Source: Cladorhizidae sp. MBARI D1340-BT2 (lineage: Eukaryota > Porifera > Demospongiae > Poecilosclerida > Cladorhizidae). From it: a stretch of DNA of 64,000 bases. Made by a program: the position numbers and the translations under genes. Within the stretch, counting starts at the first letter, position 1. Each line of letters begins with the position of its first letter. A model generated the notes under the pieces. That model saw only the letters and a program-made list of their open reading frames with translations. It was not told the origin of the DNA and ran no database searches. Location: the NCBI GenBank assembly GCA_028752905.1, contig JAQNBH010000009.1, positions 26,334,370 to 26,398,369 on the forward strand, read 5' to 3'. Positions 24,208 to 35,733 of this stretch are shown here, one piece after another.

Positions 24208-24645
24208 TTAATAATGTATTTATCATGGGACTGAGGATGCGCAAACCTTTACTGAGCATGCGCATATCGGGTAGGTAATAACAAGTAGGTAATAACAAGT
24301 AGGTAATAACAAGTACGCGATATGGTAAAATATCACAGTAGTTCTATTTGTACTATTCTCTATGAGTGGAGTAGATAGCTACATGATAAAGTTAGTTATA
24401 AAGTTCACTAGGTTGTAAAGTTCATAATAATAATCTTTTATATAGGTTTAGCCACTGATCTTGAATCTGCTGAATCTCTGAGTGATCCTGCAAACTCTCC
24501 TCCGAGTGGTCCTGCAAACTCGCCCCCAATTGCTCCTACAATCTCTCCTACCATCTTCTCCTTCATTTGATGTAGTTCCATCTTCTGACTCAGAAGTATC
24601 ACTGTTACCTTCTGATCGCTGAGACAGGGGGCGTGTTGGATGCCG

Positions 24646-24858
24646 AGGCCGAGGAAAAGGCCAAGGAAGAGGAAAAAGACAAGGAAGAGGAAAAGGCCAA
24701 GGAAGAGGAAAAAGCCAAGGAAGAGGTAAAGGCCAAGGAAAAGGGAAAGGCCAAGGAAGAGGAAAAGGCCAAGGAAGAGGAAAAGGCCAAGAAGAGGAAA
24801 AAGCCAAGGAAGAGGAAAAGGCTAAGGAAGAGGAAAAGGCCAAGGAAGAAGTCGAGGC
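24646..24858. repeat. 18-bp minisatellite (ggccaaggaagaggaaaa)
   Basis: About 12 purine-rich 18-bp copies with small variants. They give Lys/Glu-rich peptides in one forward frame, Arg/Gly-rich in another, and Leu/Phe/Ser/Pro-rich peptides on the reverse strand. It lies between the N-terminal and Cys-rich parts of piggyBac relic A. Confidence 0.92.
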
Positions 24859-25605
24859 CAGAGGTAAGAGGCACAAGACCTTTTGTCACTGCTCTCTTTG
24901 TGGTATTAGCCTTTGTGCTGTGCGTGGAAGGACATGCTTCAGGGAATTCCACACACTCTCTGACTACTCGCACTAGCTTCCTTTTCTCTTTGCGAGATTT
25001 TCTTTGTATTGCTTTTGTAGTATGTACATGTGTTAGGCATGTACATGTATACTTCTTTTCTTTATCTTTATGCATGCAGACATGTGTAGTACACGTATGT
25101 TTTCTTGTTGAGTCTTTGCTTTATTGTGCCTTTCTGCAACATCTTGAAATTTTCAACTTTCAATACAGCCAGACCTTCCTCGTGGTGCTTGACAACAGTC
25201 AATACTCTTATAGACTGACAAACATGGCTATATCCTGCAAAATAGAAAAATTAGGGCATTCAATATTAATAAATTATGCCAAAAAATGTACATTTTTCAG
25301 ATTATATGCTGTTTGCAGTTCGATAAGCGACCATATTTTAGTATTTGATCTGAAAAACCATAAAATATACTTGTAATAGTCGATAAATGCAGTGATAAAA
25401 AGTATTCTAATCAAAAAATGGTTTGTGGTTTGGTTGCTAGGCAACACATCACCAAGTTGATCAGTAACTCTTTGTCAATCATGTGATATGCGGTTGCTGG
25501 GGACTTTTCTGAACCAATGATCAGATACAAAAATTAAAGTAAAAACAGGTCAAAATCTCAAAATGAAGTCGACTGTGAAAGGGTTAATATGGCTGCCAAT
25601 ATTGC

Positions 25606-27692
25606 TTAACCCATTCACCGTCAGGTTTAGGCAGCTTTTTTTTATTTATTGGACTCGGGTGCAAATAAAAATCAATATTAAATCAGGAATGCACTGAAGT
25701 CCCTAGCAACCATGGTTGATGGGATAGCATTGGTGTTGACAAACATTGTGGTCAACTTTAGGTTGCTAAGCAATGACCACAAATGATGAATATCATTATG
25801 TAATTACAGCCTAATGAAAAGCTCTTACTTCAATATGAAATATGCCAACATGTGTATTATATATATTATATATATATATGCACACACTCATTGTATTCAC
25901 AAAACTTGCATAACATATATTTTTCATTTTTTAATATTTATTTTCTGATGAAGATATTGTTAACATGTTGGTGTTGTATGAACAATTATTTATTACATCT
26001 TCTTCTTCCCATAACAGGACAACAATAGCAACCAAAACATGCATATACAAAACAACAGCCATCTAGCACACACATAGAACAGAGAGAAAAATGGAAATAC
26101 CATAGAAAGTAAAAATTAAAAAAAGTGAAGCAAAAACTAGGAAACTACGAAGTCTACCATGGTGTGGTACTTGAAAAAACAGTCCCTCTTTGTGACACAC
26201 AGTGGTACTTTGCAGTGAAGGCAAATAAGTGATCTCATGGTCGTTTGAGATTCCAGACATTTCCAACTGCTACACAGACAATACACCACTGCTATTTTTC
26301 AGTTAGTGCTGACTAATGCCAAGCGTGGTGTTCAGCCGGTCTAGACGCTCGTTATGAACTGAGCAAGGGCGGCCAGCATGCTGACGTGAGCAGAAGCATA
26401 CCACTAGTTCCTTAGCTAGCTCCAACCGGAAGGTCAAAAAATCTCTCTTCCTGTAACCCCTGGCAAGGTGATCTGCTCTGCGGACATGAGAGTCTAGAAC
26501 ATAGCTGTTCGGGAATGCATGCCTCAACCATATACGCAAACACCCTCTTCTGGAGAATTAGAGGAGGGACTATCAAAGGTACTAGCTGAGGACACAGTAG
26601 AAGAAGCAAGAGACGGAGCTAAAGAAATGCTGGTAGGTGAAGTTCCAGAAAGAAAAAGAGGACTAGCTAAAGGCAGAGCAGAATTTGAAGCACTAGAAGC
26701 TATTTCACTACCACTACTCTGACTAACTCGAGCATGACGAACACTCCTAGTGCTATGACTAAGCTGAACAACTGGTCGTGAAGGAGTGCATACTTCACTA
26801 GAAGAGGACACAGAGTACAAGGGTAAAAATAAAGGAGGGCATGATGATGGAACAGACAATAATGATGTTGGAAATAGTAGTATAGGAGTGACTACAGATG
26901 TCACATAAGTCATAGAACCTGATGCAGAGGTTACAGAACCTAGTGTTGCAGATACTGGAGGAACAATGGAGAAGGTGATGAAGCAGCCACCACAGTAATA
27001 TGAGGGCTAGCAACAATAGATTGTGTCAGAGTTGATGAAGCTCTATCAGCTGCCCAATCCATTGCTTCATGCATCAAATCTGAAGGGGATAAGAAATTGG
27101 CATCAAATAATTTTAACGCGGACTACCGCAACAACGAAACTAAAAGAGCATTGTAGATCCATGCTCTGCTTTGCTAACAACAAAACTAGCTATAGCTAAA
27201 CTGTAGCTAAACTGACTGTAAATACCTTCTTCATCGCTGGTATTCTCATCTCCATCTAGATCGTCACCTCGAGTGAAAGCGCTACGCTTCCTTGAAGGTA
27301 GGTCATCAGCAACTATTCTGCCAAGCGATAGAAGAAATTCAGGGTCAATACAGCTCTGGCCAAGGTAGGATGAGATGCCAGCGCCTTCTTGATCACTGCT
27401 TTCATCCTCAGAAAGTCCAAAATTGTCGCCCTAAACCTGAGAAATAACTTTATCCAAGGACAGTCCAACTGCCATCTTCAACCCGATTTGAAATTCTGAG
27501 TGGGTCCGACTTTTCAATAATACTACCCTAGTTACCGAATGTCTATTGCCTTTATATTCGGTACGATCGTAGGGTGCTAACTTTTGACATATAATATGTG
27601 TCTGTGAACGGTACGATCGATTTTTTATTTATTTATTTATTTGATAAACAACTTTTTGCGTATATATACGCTTGTGACAGTGAGTGGGTTAA
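25606..27692 (-). mobile_element. Internally deleted piggyBac-like element B
   Basis: TTAA at 25606-25609 and 27689-27692 bound a 2.08-kb body with ends CCCATTCACCGTCA and, in reverse, CCCACTCACTGTCA (12 of 14 identical). Coding remnants read on the minus strand, opposite to element A. Its length nearly equals A, and both lack a detectable catalytic core. A (TA)n tract lies at about 25856-25880. Confidence 0.78.
26100..27480 (-). pseudogene. piggyBac transposase relic B: acidic N-terminus, Ser-rich linker, C-terminus
   Basis: On the minus strand, 27480-27230 encodes an acidic start (DNFGLSEDESSDQEGAG, SSYLGQSCIDPEFL). It parallels SSFLGDEVLDPKEL of relic A. 26910-26530 is Ser/Thr/Pro-rich. 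26539-26305 reads FPNSYVLDSHVRRADHLARG then RKRDFLTFRLELAKELV, which fits the region after the last catalytic Asp of piggyBac transposases (NA+..Y then +.Fr.eLa..L). 26250-26150 ends in a Cys-rich motif, CLHCKVPLCVTKRDCFFKYH. Stops and shifts break the frame and the DDD core is missing. Such shortened copies normally depend on a full transposase supplied elsewhere. Confidence 0.68.
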
Positions 27693-28723
27693 CATGTTTC
27701 TAGTGCTTCTACTAGATCTGGATCCTTGCCTTTCCATAACGAGCCTCACAACCAAGTTAAATTTTTTGCCCAAGCAACCTTTTTGAAAAAGACAGTGTTA
27801 GGATCATTCCAGACGACTTAGTTCCTTTCGTAGCAGTGGCTTAATTTTGAAGGTCGAGTGCCCTGTTATCTTTGCTTGACAGTTGTGACAAGGATAGTCC
27901 ATGAAGGCTGAATCTCTAATGCTCTGTAAATAAGAATGGAATTGCTAACTGGATAATATTTATATCTTTATGCAAGCATACAGTCAGGTAGGTAATTATT
28001 ACTTGTAGTTATGTATATGGAAATATGCAATAGTTTCCTACAAGCAGCATAAACAGATGCAGTATCACAAGCATTCTGTGTAGTATTAGCTACCTGCACA
28101 ACAACACACAATTTAAGTGAGATGCTTAGCAGTTCTTAGCAATGGCTACTAAACCATCATTCCTCGAATTCTTTCCAAGACAGGGATTTGGAATCAGCAG
28201 CCACAACGACCATAGTGATAGGAATTCTTATAAGTTGCTGAAGTTTATGAGGGAAGATGATTCCAAGATATATGCAGTAAAAAAAAATAATTCAGCATGT
28301 TAGCTTGTAAAAAATAGAACACTACATCCGTCATCAGTGTTTGGATGAGCTATTGAGAATAATGACTTGAGTATACAGAGAAGGATGCTGGGGACCTGTA
28401 AGTATTATGCAAATATTGATTCTTGTGATATGTGCAACCAATGCTACAAGAACTATCTTTAATTGCATGAAAGATAATGAAGATCTACCTACACTAACCA
28501 TAAAGCAAGAGAGTATTATATTTTATAAAAAATTTGATCATAGGCATTTTTGTAAACATTGAGACAACGTTTTGCTGATGTCTCAAAGTATAAATGCACA
28601 GGGTTAATAATATTTATTACCACAATGCCCGGACCATTGTGTCAGTACTACTCCACAGAACACTTGTGGCACTGCCTTTCTATATACTGCTTGAAGGCAA
28701 TTGTTGCATCTCGCCAATTACAA
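27693..28723. other. Mostly non-coding; one coding-like start
   Basis: The plus strand at 28143-28290 reads MATKPSFLEFFPRQGFGISS and onward to a stop, reminiscent of the first residues of some transposase N-termini but not assignable. Otherwise AT-rich and without visible features. Confidence 0.3.
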
Positions 28724-29325
28724 TATATATGTTACCCGCAAACCTGGAATTTGCTCAATCCTAGGATCGCGAAAGCCAATACCTGATCACCAATTAGATC
28801 AAAACAAGTTTGCTCCCACATGGGAAGAGGTTGTAGGAAGGAGAAATGGAAGGAGAGAATGCCTATGATGATTAATGTTCAGCAAACCTTTCTTTCTGGA
28901 AGGAACCTTGGAAGCAAAACCATATCAAGAACAAAGGGACAAGCTGTTGTCAAATTTCTGAAAGGGGAATGGCGAACAGTGATCCTAAATTCAATTTTTG
29001 GGTGAAACAAAAATGTTTTTAACTTTTGGAGTACCCTGCTCTTGGGCTTAAGGATGGACTTTGTATACCAGCAAAGAAAAAGGTGATTAAACCCATAATA
29101 GCCAGTGATATATTTAGTGAGACTTATTTTGTTGTTAGACAGGTCTCCTTATTTTACAAGTTTAAAGCCACAAGTCAAGTGCCAATCTATAGGCATGGAT
29201 GAAAATAACAAAGACAAAACTTTGTTTAATTGATTGAAATCCAGTAGCCATTCACTTCATGAGCCAGACGCTTTACTGAATCGCAGTTATACGGTGTCAT
29301 TTTAATCTAATATTTTTTTCAGGAT

Positions 29326-32300
29326 GAGAATGACTCCTCCATCCTTGGTCATTATCGGAGCATGGCTTACATTGAAAAGTTTCATACTATTTTGAATAGA
29401 GTGCACTGTGATGTTCAAGGTCATATGGGCTATAAAAGGCTCTAGCCGAGGTAGAGAATGTCTATCATTTCTATATAAAAACAGATTCTATGCATGTGAT
29501 CTTGTGTTTGGCCCTTGATGCATGCTCTCATTTTGGCACTCAAATATTGTAGGTACAGTGTAGCTCTACTGGTTGAACACCTAAAGATTGCACATGAGAT
29601 TGAAAATTGTGACTGACTGTCAGTTATATAAGCTGTGCATAATATGGGTATAGCTCATGTCAACCATAAAATGTTTTTAATCAGGTGACCATGAATATTT
29701 GAATTGAGGTCCTGACATAAGGTTGCTATCTCTAACTTTTATATGGTTTTGGTAAGTGCAAACATACAATTTGTCATATCCAAATTCAATTGAGTCCAAG
29801 GACAGTGCAGCGCAGCATATGAGTAAAACACTACTATTGTAGTAGTAACCTCCAATTCACTTTTATTGAAAAATTGGAACACACAGCAAGTTACATTTTG
29901 GACACAACATAAAACACTCGATATGAAGTATGTTGACGTTTGGATGTTATGAATTCTTATGTTTCACCTATTTCCTATTTTATATCGGTTTGACCTACAT
30001 CCTTCTAATAGTAGCAAAAACATGGGTGTGTGCATTTAGATTTACATTGTCCGTTTCATCCACTAGATACAGCAAGCATCCACCTCTCAGCGTTTTAATG
30101 TGAATATCTAATTACCCATGGGTTAATCCTGTTGTTTTAGTATGTGATAAACAACCAGCGACATTTTATAATAGTGATCTGTTTTGGTTATCAAAGGTAA
30201 TTCAATTCTCTGTCTTCACCATACTCCCTCTAGATTTCTTCGAACTATGCGTGTCTACCAAGATCTGTTGTGGAGAAGTACGTTCAATTATGTAGTGTGA
30301 TTAACCTTCAGAAGCCACAAACCAACAGTGCCCCACTTAAACCTATCATTTCTTCTGGGTTTATGACTCGAGGACAGGTAATATTATTAGTACCAAATAT
30401 GTTGGTATTTAGCATCGTCTTATTAAGGTGGATTTGATTGACATGCGACATAGACCAGACGACCGCCATAACTGGATTGGCCACTACATGGATCATTGGT
30501 CCAAATTCCATGTACTGTTTGCTCTTGAGCACAAGAGTGCAATTGAGGTGGCTAAAAACTTGTCCAGTCGTGTTTTTGCATATTTCGGTGTTCCCAAGGT
30601 TTGTGTGACCCATAATTGATTATTAATGGTTACGGCATGCTTGAGTGTTCCTATGTATAGATATTCCAATCTGATAACGGAAGAGAATTTGTCAATCATA
30701 TCATAGACAAACTGGTGAAGACCTGGCCGGGGAAAGCCACCATCATAAACGGTCGACCAAGACACCCTCAATTACAGGGTCTAGTGGAACGTGCAAATGC
30801 TAAAGTTGAAGAACTTCTTGCATGTCGGTTTGAACAGAATGAATGTGATATGGCATGGTCACATTGGTTACCAGAAATTCAGTGTATGTTTGATTTTCAT
30901 AATATTGTTTCATAAACAATAGTGATTCATAAACAACTATAATTGGTGACTGTATGATACTATAAAAGAAGATACCATAAATATGTAATCTAGCTGAACT
31001 TTTCATGGTAATGGTGATTGATAGGTTATAGATGAGTGTTTAGTACAGCCATTGTAGTACTAATATGCCTAATACTGGCATCCTGATGGCAGCATGAACT
31101 TCACATACTTGGTCATCTCTGCTTTTTTGGGTGTGTATGTGTATACTACTAGATCAACTGAATACATGGGTTCATGAAACCATGAAGTGTACTCCATACG
31201 AATTGGGATACGGACAACCACCACGTAGCGGTGTATTTCCAGGTACTAATCTAGGGTCAGTAATGGAGGAAGATATCGCAGACTTGATCAATGAAACTGA
31301 GCCTATGGAACATGTATCAGCAGACAAAAGTTCTACTCCTCTACCTTGTTCAGATGATCCAAGCTCTGCTGAACACTCCTCACCATCACTGTAGTGAACC
31401 TCATTGCACAGAGAGTGATATCAGAAATAAGCAAAGTAAAACAATTTTAGACCTTTTAATATTTCTAATCCAGGGTCAGTAAATGGAGAGTAAAACAATT
31501 TTAGACATTCTATTATAATACCAAATAAACATTGCACAGAGCTTTCCTTGTGTTGAGACTTGAGAGTGAAAACACAAGTAAATTACTTTTCGCAATCCCA
31601 TTATATAACATTTTGATGATGTAATAAACATTTTATTAAAAATATTTCTTCAGGTACTCCATTAGCAACAAGCCAAAAGCCAAAAGCATAGCAAACGAAG
31701 AAAGGAAGCTGATAGAAACTATCGATTGAATGCTGAAAGAATGGTGAAACAATACAGGAAACGGAAACGCCATGCTGTTGAATCATTTGCTGTTGGGGAT
31801 TTAGTCAGCATTCAAATCCCACGAATCGACAGAGCATCAACTGATTTTCGATGGATACCATGTGTAATAGTTGTTGTCTCTGGTACCAAGAGACCTGTGT
31901 ATCGCCTACGTTGTCAATATGGGGTATTGAAAAACTGTGCTTATGATGGACAACTTGAGCGGTATTCTGGCAAAGTCGAGCTTTCACCAAATGACTGGAA
32001 AATGGAATCCTTTTTGTCTCTACGAGAAACTGCACTGCTCTTTAACCCTAAGAATGCCTATTATGGTAACTCATGTGGTTGCAAAGGTGGATGCAAAAAC
32101 TCTCATTGCTCTTGTAAGAAAGCCAGAAAGTTGTGCACCAAAAGATGTCATACTGGATTACCTTGCTTTAACAGTGACAAGAAAGGATTCCATGATGGTG
32201 TTGTTTGTGAGTAGTGCCATCACCAGAGCTACTGGCTTACCTGTGGAAAAAAAGTTGTCGATGATGTCAAACTTGTAGATAGTTCTGTAAGTGGCCTGAT

Positions 32301-33165
32301 AGTAGTGTTGTGGGTGGTACTGTCAGTAGAGCTACTAAAGACCAATTTTTTTTTGATGATGTTGAACTTCTAGATAGTTCTGTCAGTGATGATAGAAAGC
32401 CTGGACTAGTTATTGTTGATCACTACCCTGATATACCAGTCCCACCAATGTGGATCCCAGACCTAGTGTTGTATAAAGAAGATCGTGACATGATTCTTAA
32501 TGGAAACTGGTTAGTGGATTCCCATATGTATGCCTCTCAGAAACTTCTCAAAAAAGTATTTCTCTCCATCAAAAGATTGCAAGCTACTACTGTGGTCTCT
32601 AATCTTAGCACTGACGTTATTCAGAGTCATGCAGTCTAGATTTTGAACAGTCAAAACAACCACTGGATCTGCATTGAGCTGAGCAAGGAAGATAATAGTG
32701 AAGTTAAGGTATATGATAGTCTTTACAATCGTTTGCCTCAATCAACTTCTGAACAGATAGCTGCACTTGTATTTTCAAGGAATAAAACGATCACAGCAAG
32801 GTTTATGAACAATCAGCAGCAGACCAATGGTAATGACTGTGGAGTTTTTGCTATTGCTTGTGCAGTAGCCCTCTGTTATGGTGAAGATCCAGCCAAGGAT
32901 ATCTCCAAAATGAGATGTCACCTCGTAAATTGTTTCGAGTCACGTAAAATGCTACCTTTTCCTGGTAAAACTGTTACAAACCTCTCTCCGGCAATCAAAC
33001 CATTTCAAACAATCGAACTGTTCTGCGTCTGCCTAATGCCATGGAACAAAAGTAGGATGGCAGAATGTTCAAAATGTGGGGAGTGGTACCATGACAAGTG
33101 CATCAAGATTCCCTGAGTTGTATTTCGATCAGAAGATATGGATTGGACATGTATTAATTGCTAAC
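29326..33165 (+). pseudogene. Ginger-type transposase: integrase + Cys-rich + Ulp1 protease + PHD
   Basis: Exons in order. 29326-29447: GHYRSMAYIEKFHTILNRVH then GHMGYKR, zinc finger His part. 30234-30377: PRSVVEKYVQLCSVINLQK, where the second zinc Cys reads as Ile. 30428-30598: GFMTRGQ (previous exon) joined to VDLIDMRHRP, first D. 30661-30881: SDNGREFV, second D, and RHPQLQGLVERANAKVEELL, E. 31153 onward: ETMKCTPYELGYGQPPR. 31655-32214: RKRKRHAVESFAVGDLVSI, then a Cys-rich block CGCKGGCKNSHCSCKKARK. 32340-32960: Ulp1-like core with NNHWICIEL (His), VKVYDSLYN (Asp), NGNDCGVFAIA (Cys). 33020-33165: PHD-like C..C...H..C...C..C. GT/AG signals fit most junctions. Only a few lesions are visible: TAG before ILNSQNNHW, TGA after CIKIP and a stop near 31690. 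The protease triad and DDE triad are kept, so decay is recent. Confidence 0.85.
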
Positions 33166-33240
33166 TGAATTGGACTACTCGGTTATGAATTTTGTACGAA
33201 TTTTGTATGTACAAGATTTGGCCTTTATGGAATGCAACTA

Positions 33241-33597
33241 TCTTGTCAGAATGAGCAACTTTTACCTGTTTCTAGAGCTACAAATTCTATGATAAATCCT
33301 AGAATTGAGCAACTTTTACTGCTCCTATTAACATTCTTGGTTTTGAGAGTGCAGATTGAGGTTTGAGTTTGACCTAGCGCGATCCAAGGATAGTGTGCGC
33401 AAACCTTGGATCCAAGGTTTCTTGCCAGAATGAGCAACTTTTACCTGTTCTATTGAGTAGAAATTCTATGATCAATCCTAGATTGAGCAACTTACTGTTA
33501 TTACCAAATTCTTGGTTTTGAGAGTGCAGATTGGAGGTTTGAGTTTGACCTTGCGCGATCCTAGGATTGAGCAAATTCCAGGTTTGCGCGTAGCATA
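33241..33597. repeat. 179-bp tandem duplication at the Ginger 3' end
   Basis: cttgtcagaatgagcaactt at 33242 recurs as cttgccagaatgagcaactt at 33421, followed by the same order of blocks (gcaacttttacctgtt, attcttggttttgagagtgc, ggtttgagtttgacct, gcgatcc). Two imperfect copies lie side by side next to the inverted end. Confidence 0.85.
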
Positions 33598-33603
33598 TAT
33601 ATA

Positions 33604-34076
33604 ATGTAGACTGCATTCTAACATAAAATGCAGCTTCAGAGGTTCCACTTTTCGTAGATATTTTGTTAGAACTGTCAAGCTAAAATAACAGCACACTTGA
33701 CCTTCCACTTCATCATAATGAAGCCTCCGCTATGAATAGTACCAAGTCTACTGGAACAACCTCTATGCTACAATGTTTTTTCAAAAGGCCTCTTGGAAGG
33801 AAAAAAATGGTCATGATTGTGGGTGTGGCTAACTCTTCTGACACTACCAGGCCCTCTTCTTCTAACTTGTCCAGTACATCTAATCTATGATCTGTATCAA
33901 TAAGAAATGGCTATGGCTAGCTAACACCTTGAAAATTGTAACTATATCTCAGCACGCAGATGGATAACCACAGTATATTATGGCCTAGGGCTAGAGCTTG
34001 GGCTAGTATAGAAGGCCAGCCACAAATATATCAGTCGGATGCCTAGCCCTATTTCTAGCTCTAGCCTTAGCCTTAA
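33604..34076. other. No gene seen
   Basis: The plus strand at 33732-33888 reads MNSTKSTGTTSMLQCFFKRP and onward to a stop, without a recognisable domain. It is AT-rich otherwise, running into the minisatellite. Confidence 0.35.
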
Positions 34077-34272
34077 CTCTAGACCAAGCCTTAGCCTTAA
34101 CTCTAATCCAAGCCTTAGCCTTAACTCTAGTCCAATCCTTAGCCTTAACTCTAGTCCAAGCCTTAGCCTTAACTCTAGTCCAAGCCTTAGCCTTAACTCG
34201 AGTCCAAGCCTTAGCCTTAACTCTAGTCCAAGCCTTAGCCTTAACTCTAGTCCAAGCCTTAGCTCTAGTCAC
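34077..34272. repeat. 24-bp minisatellite, about 8 copies
   Basis: Unit agtccaagccttagccttaa ctct in near-perfect head-to-tail copies. Because 24 is divisible by three, both strands stay open and give repeated 8-residue peptides, which should not be taken for genes. Related cctagccct/gggctaggg strings occur at 33985-34010 and 48339-48362. Confidence 0.93.
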
Positions 34273-35733
34273 ATCACTCTAATCTATGTTAAGTGTGAAT
34301 TGGTGTTGATTGAACCTCACACTCCTTGGGTTGTTAGGGTCACATTCATAGTCTTTCTAAAGGCTGGTTCACAATATGACGTGAACTATCCTGAAATATT
34401 ACTAGAATACCCTGAGATATTTTTAACAAGTACAATAGCCAGGTTAAGAAGGCAAGCAGTCTCTGCGACATAACAAGACACAGTGTATGGCAAACCAATG
34501 AAATTTCAGTTACCACTTAATATCAAGTAATTTCGCATACAAATAATGGCAAACTGAATAGAGAACTCTTGATTAGTGGCACAAGAAGCTTGACTACAAA
34601 AATTACTCCCCTGATAAATTGTACAAACTGTACATAATGAAAAGTACAATTAGATTATCTCTATTTCTTAGTAACTTACTAAATATATGCACATCTCTGC
34701 TCTGAAGATGAAATTATAAAATAATATTAAAAAAGGATAAATATCAAATGCTTGTGTATACTCTAACTTCAGCTGATACCTGACATTGAGAAGTTCCTTT
34801 TTGGCTTTCTGTGTTGTCAAGACGACCTACAGTTTCAAAGACACAGTATCAAAGTAAGTTTATAACATGAGCATATTAGAAGTCAAGCAAATGTTGTTTA
34901 TTGGGTGTAGAGTAGCATGCCCTATCTGGTTTGATTCGTATTTCTAAAAGTCGGATGGCAAACTCATAAAGCTCATATCTCAACAGGATTCAAGGCTTGC
35001 TAGGAGTCTTTTTTGAACCCAAGCAGCAGATGCTGTTTTAGGACTAAACTGGTTACACATAACAAGTGCCCATTGGAAAGTTGACAACTTTGACATTTCA
35101 GTAATCCTGAGAACAAGAACAACTAGCTAAAGCACATGCAGCAGCTTCACATGCAAAATTTTGCTTCAAATTTATTGCAGATTAGCAATGTGCATGTGAA
35201 TAACATGAGTGGGCATCATTTGGAATAACCAGCTTCATGATGAAAGCACCCACAATACAAACTCTGGCGTTTTAATTGCCCATGGGCTTGCAGTATATAA
35301 TTACAGTAATGTAAGTTGTTTGAACATATATGTAAGCTTTAAGCACGATTCTCTAAGATATAATTTTATGCAAATATTTTTATGAATGCTAAAAATGATT
35401 TTTTACCCCAGTTCCAAATGAGTAGCATACTCACAATGAAAATGAACAGACAGGTCAATAGGCAACATATAAAAAAGACGTTAGTCATAACTATGCACTT
35501 GAAACAAGTCTTTCCTCAGATGTTACTTATGAAAAGCAGCATAATAGGACACAGACCCTCCCCATTGATCATGACTCTTCAAAATTGAATGATGATACAT
35601 AATTCATAATCTGCCTACCAAGTTTGGCAATGATCCTCCGAGAGCAGTCATACATACAAATGCACAAACAGACATGAGTACAAACAAAACCCTGCCATGC
35701 ATGCTTGTGGCCAACACCTCCCACATATCCATG
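34273..35733. other. No gene seen
   Basis: AT-rich, intron-like or intergenic sequence. A 68-codon frame at 35382-35588 has no recognisable domain. This may be 3' flank or introns of the minus-strand coiled-coil gene. Confidence 0.4.

Larger units (their letters stand above)
23702..24970 (+). pseudogene. piggyBac transposase relic: N-terminus and Cys-rich C-terminus only
   Basis: The N-terminal frame (ATG at 23702, or 23735 for MAEIFDRARVLELLF) is acidic: SDYDRDEDDEG then SSFLGDEVLDPKEL. It passes through stops or shifts to a GT donor near 23997 (GGTAAGT). Plus-strand coding resumes near 24446 (LATDLESAESLSDPAN). A highly repetitive 18-bp unit (24646-24858) follows, and then a Cys-rich segment at 24863-24965 reading KTFCHCSLCGISLCAVRG then CFREFH. 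That matches the C-terminal cysteine-rich DNA-binding motif of piggyBac transposases (CxxC...LC...CF..yH). The DDD catalytic domain that should lie between is absent. Element B (27480-26100, opposite strand) encodes a clearly related N-terminus. Confidence 0.62.
23533..25587 (+). mobile_element. Internally deleted piggyBac-like element A
   Basis: Bounded by TTAA at 23533-23536 and 25584-25587. The inner ends CCGCTTCACCG and, in reverse, CCCTTTCACAG form an imperfect inverted repeat, as expected for piggyBac (TTAA target, CCC-like ends). The 2.05-kb body keeps an acidic N-terminal transposase exon and a terminal Cys/His-rich motif. A catalytic core is not detectable. It lies tail to tail with element B, 22 bp away. 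Confidence 0.72.
28724..33603 (+). mobile_element. Ginger1-like DNA transposon with Ulp1 protease and PHD finger
   Basis: About 4.9 kb bounded by inverted sequences of about 50 bp. The left (28724-28774, containing gcaaacctggaatttgctca then atcctaggatcgcg) is matched in reverse at 33550-33603. The right end carries an extra tandem copy (33241-33597, period about 179 bp). Between them lies a split gene for an HHCC zinc finger, DDE integrase, Cys-rich module, Ulp1-like cysteine protease and PHD-like finger. Ginger1 elements are known for gypsy-like integrase plus an OTU or Ulp1 protease. I see no LTRs, RT or RNase H. I could not identify a CCGG/CCGT-type target duplication, so the exact ends are uncertain. 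Confidence 0.75.

Noticed and set aside
24448..25075. Hydrophobic Leu/Phe/Ser-rich minus-strand frames resembling membrane segments
   Set aside because: They are the reverse reading of the 18-bp purine-rich minisatellite.
34003..34473. Repeat peptides that look like a structural protein
   Set aside because: Produced by a 24-bp minisatellite that is open on both strands, with no splice or start context.
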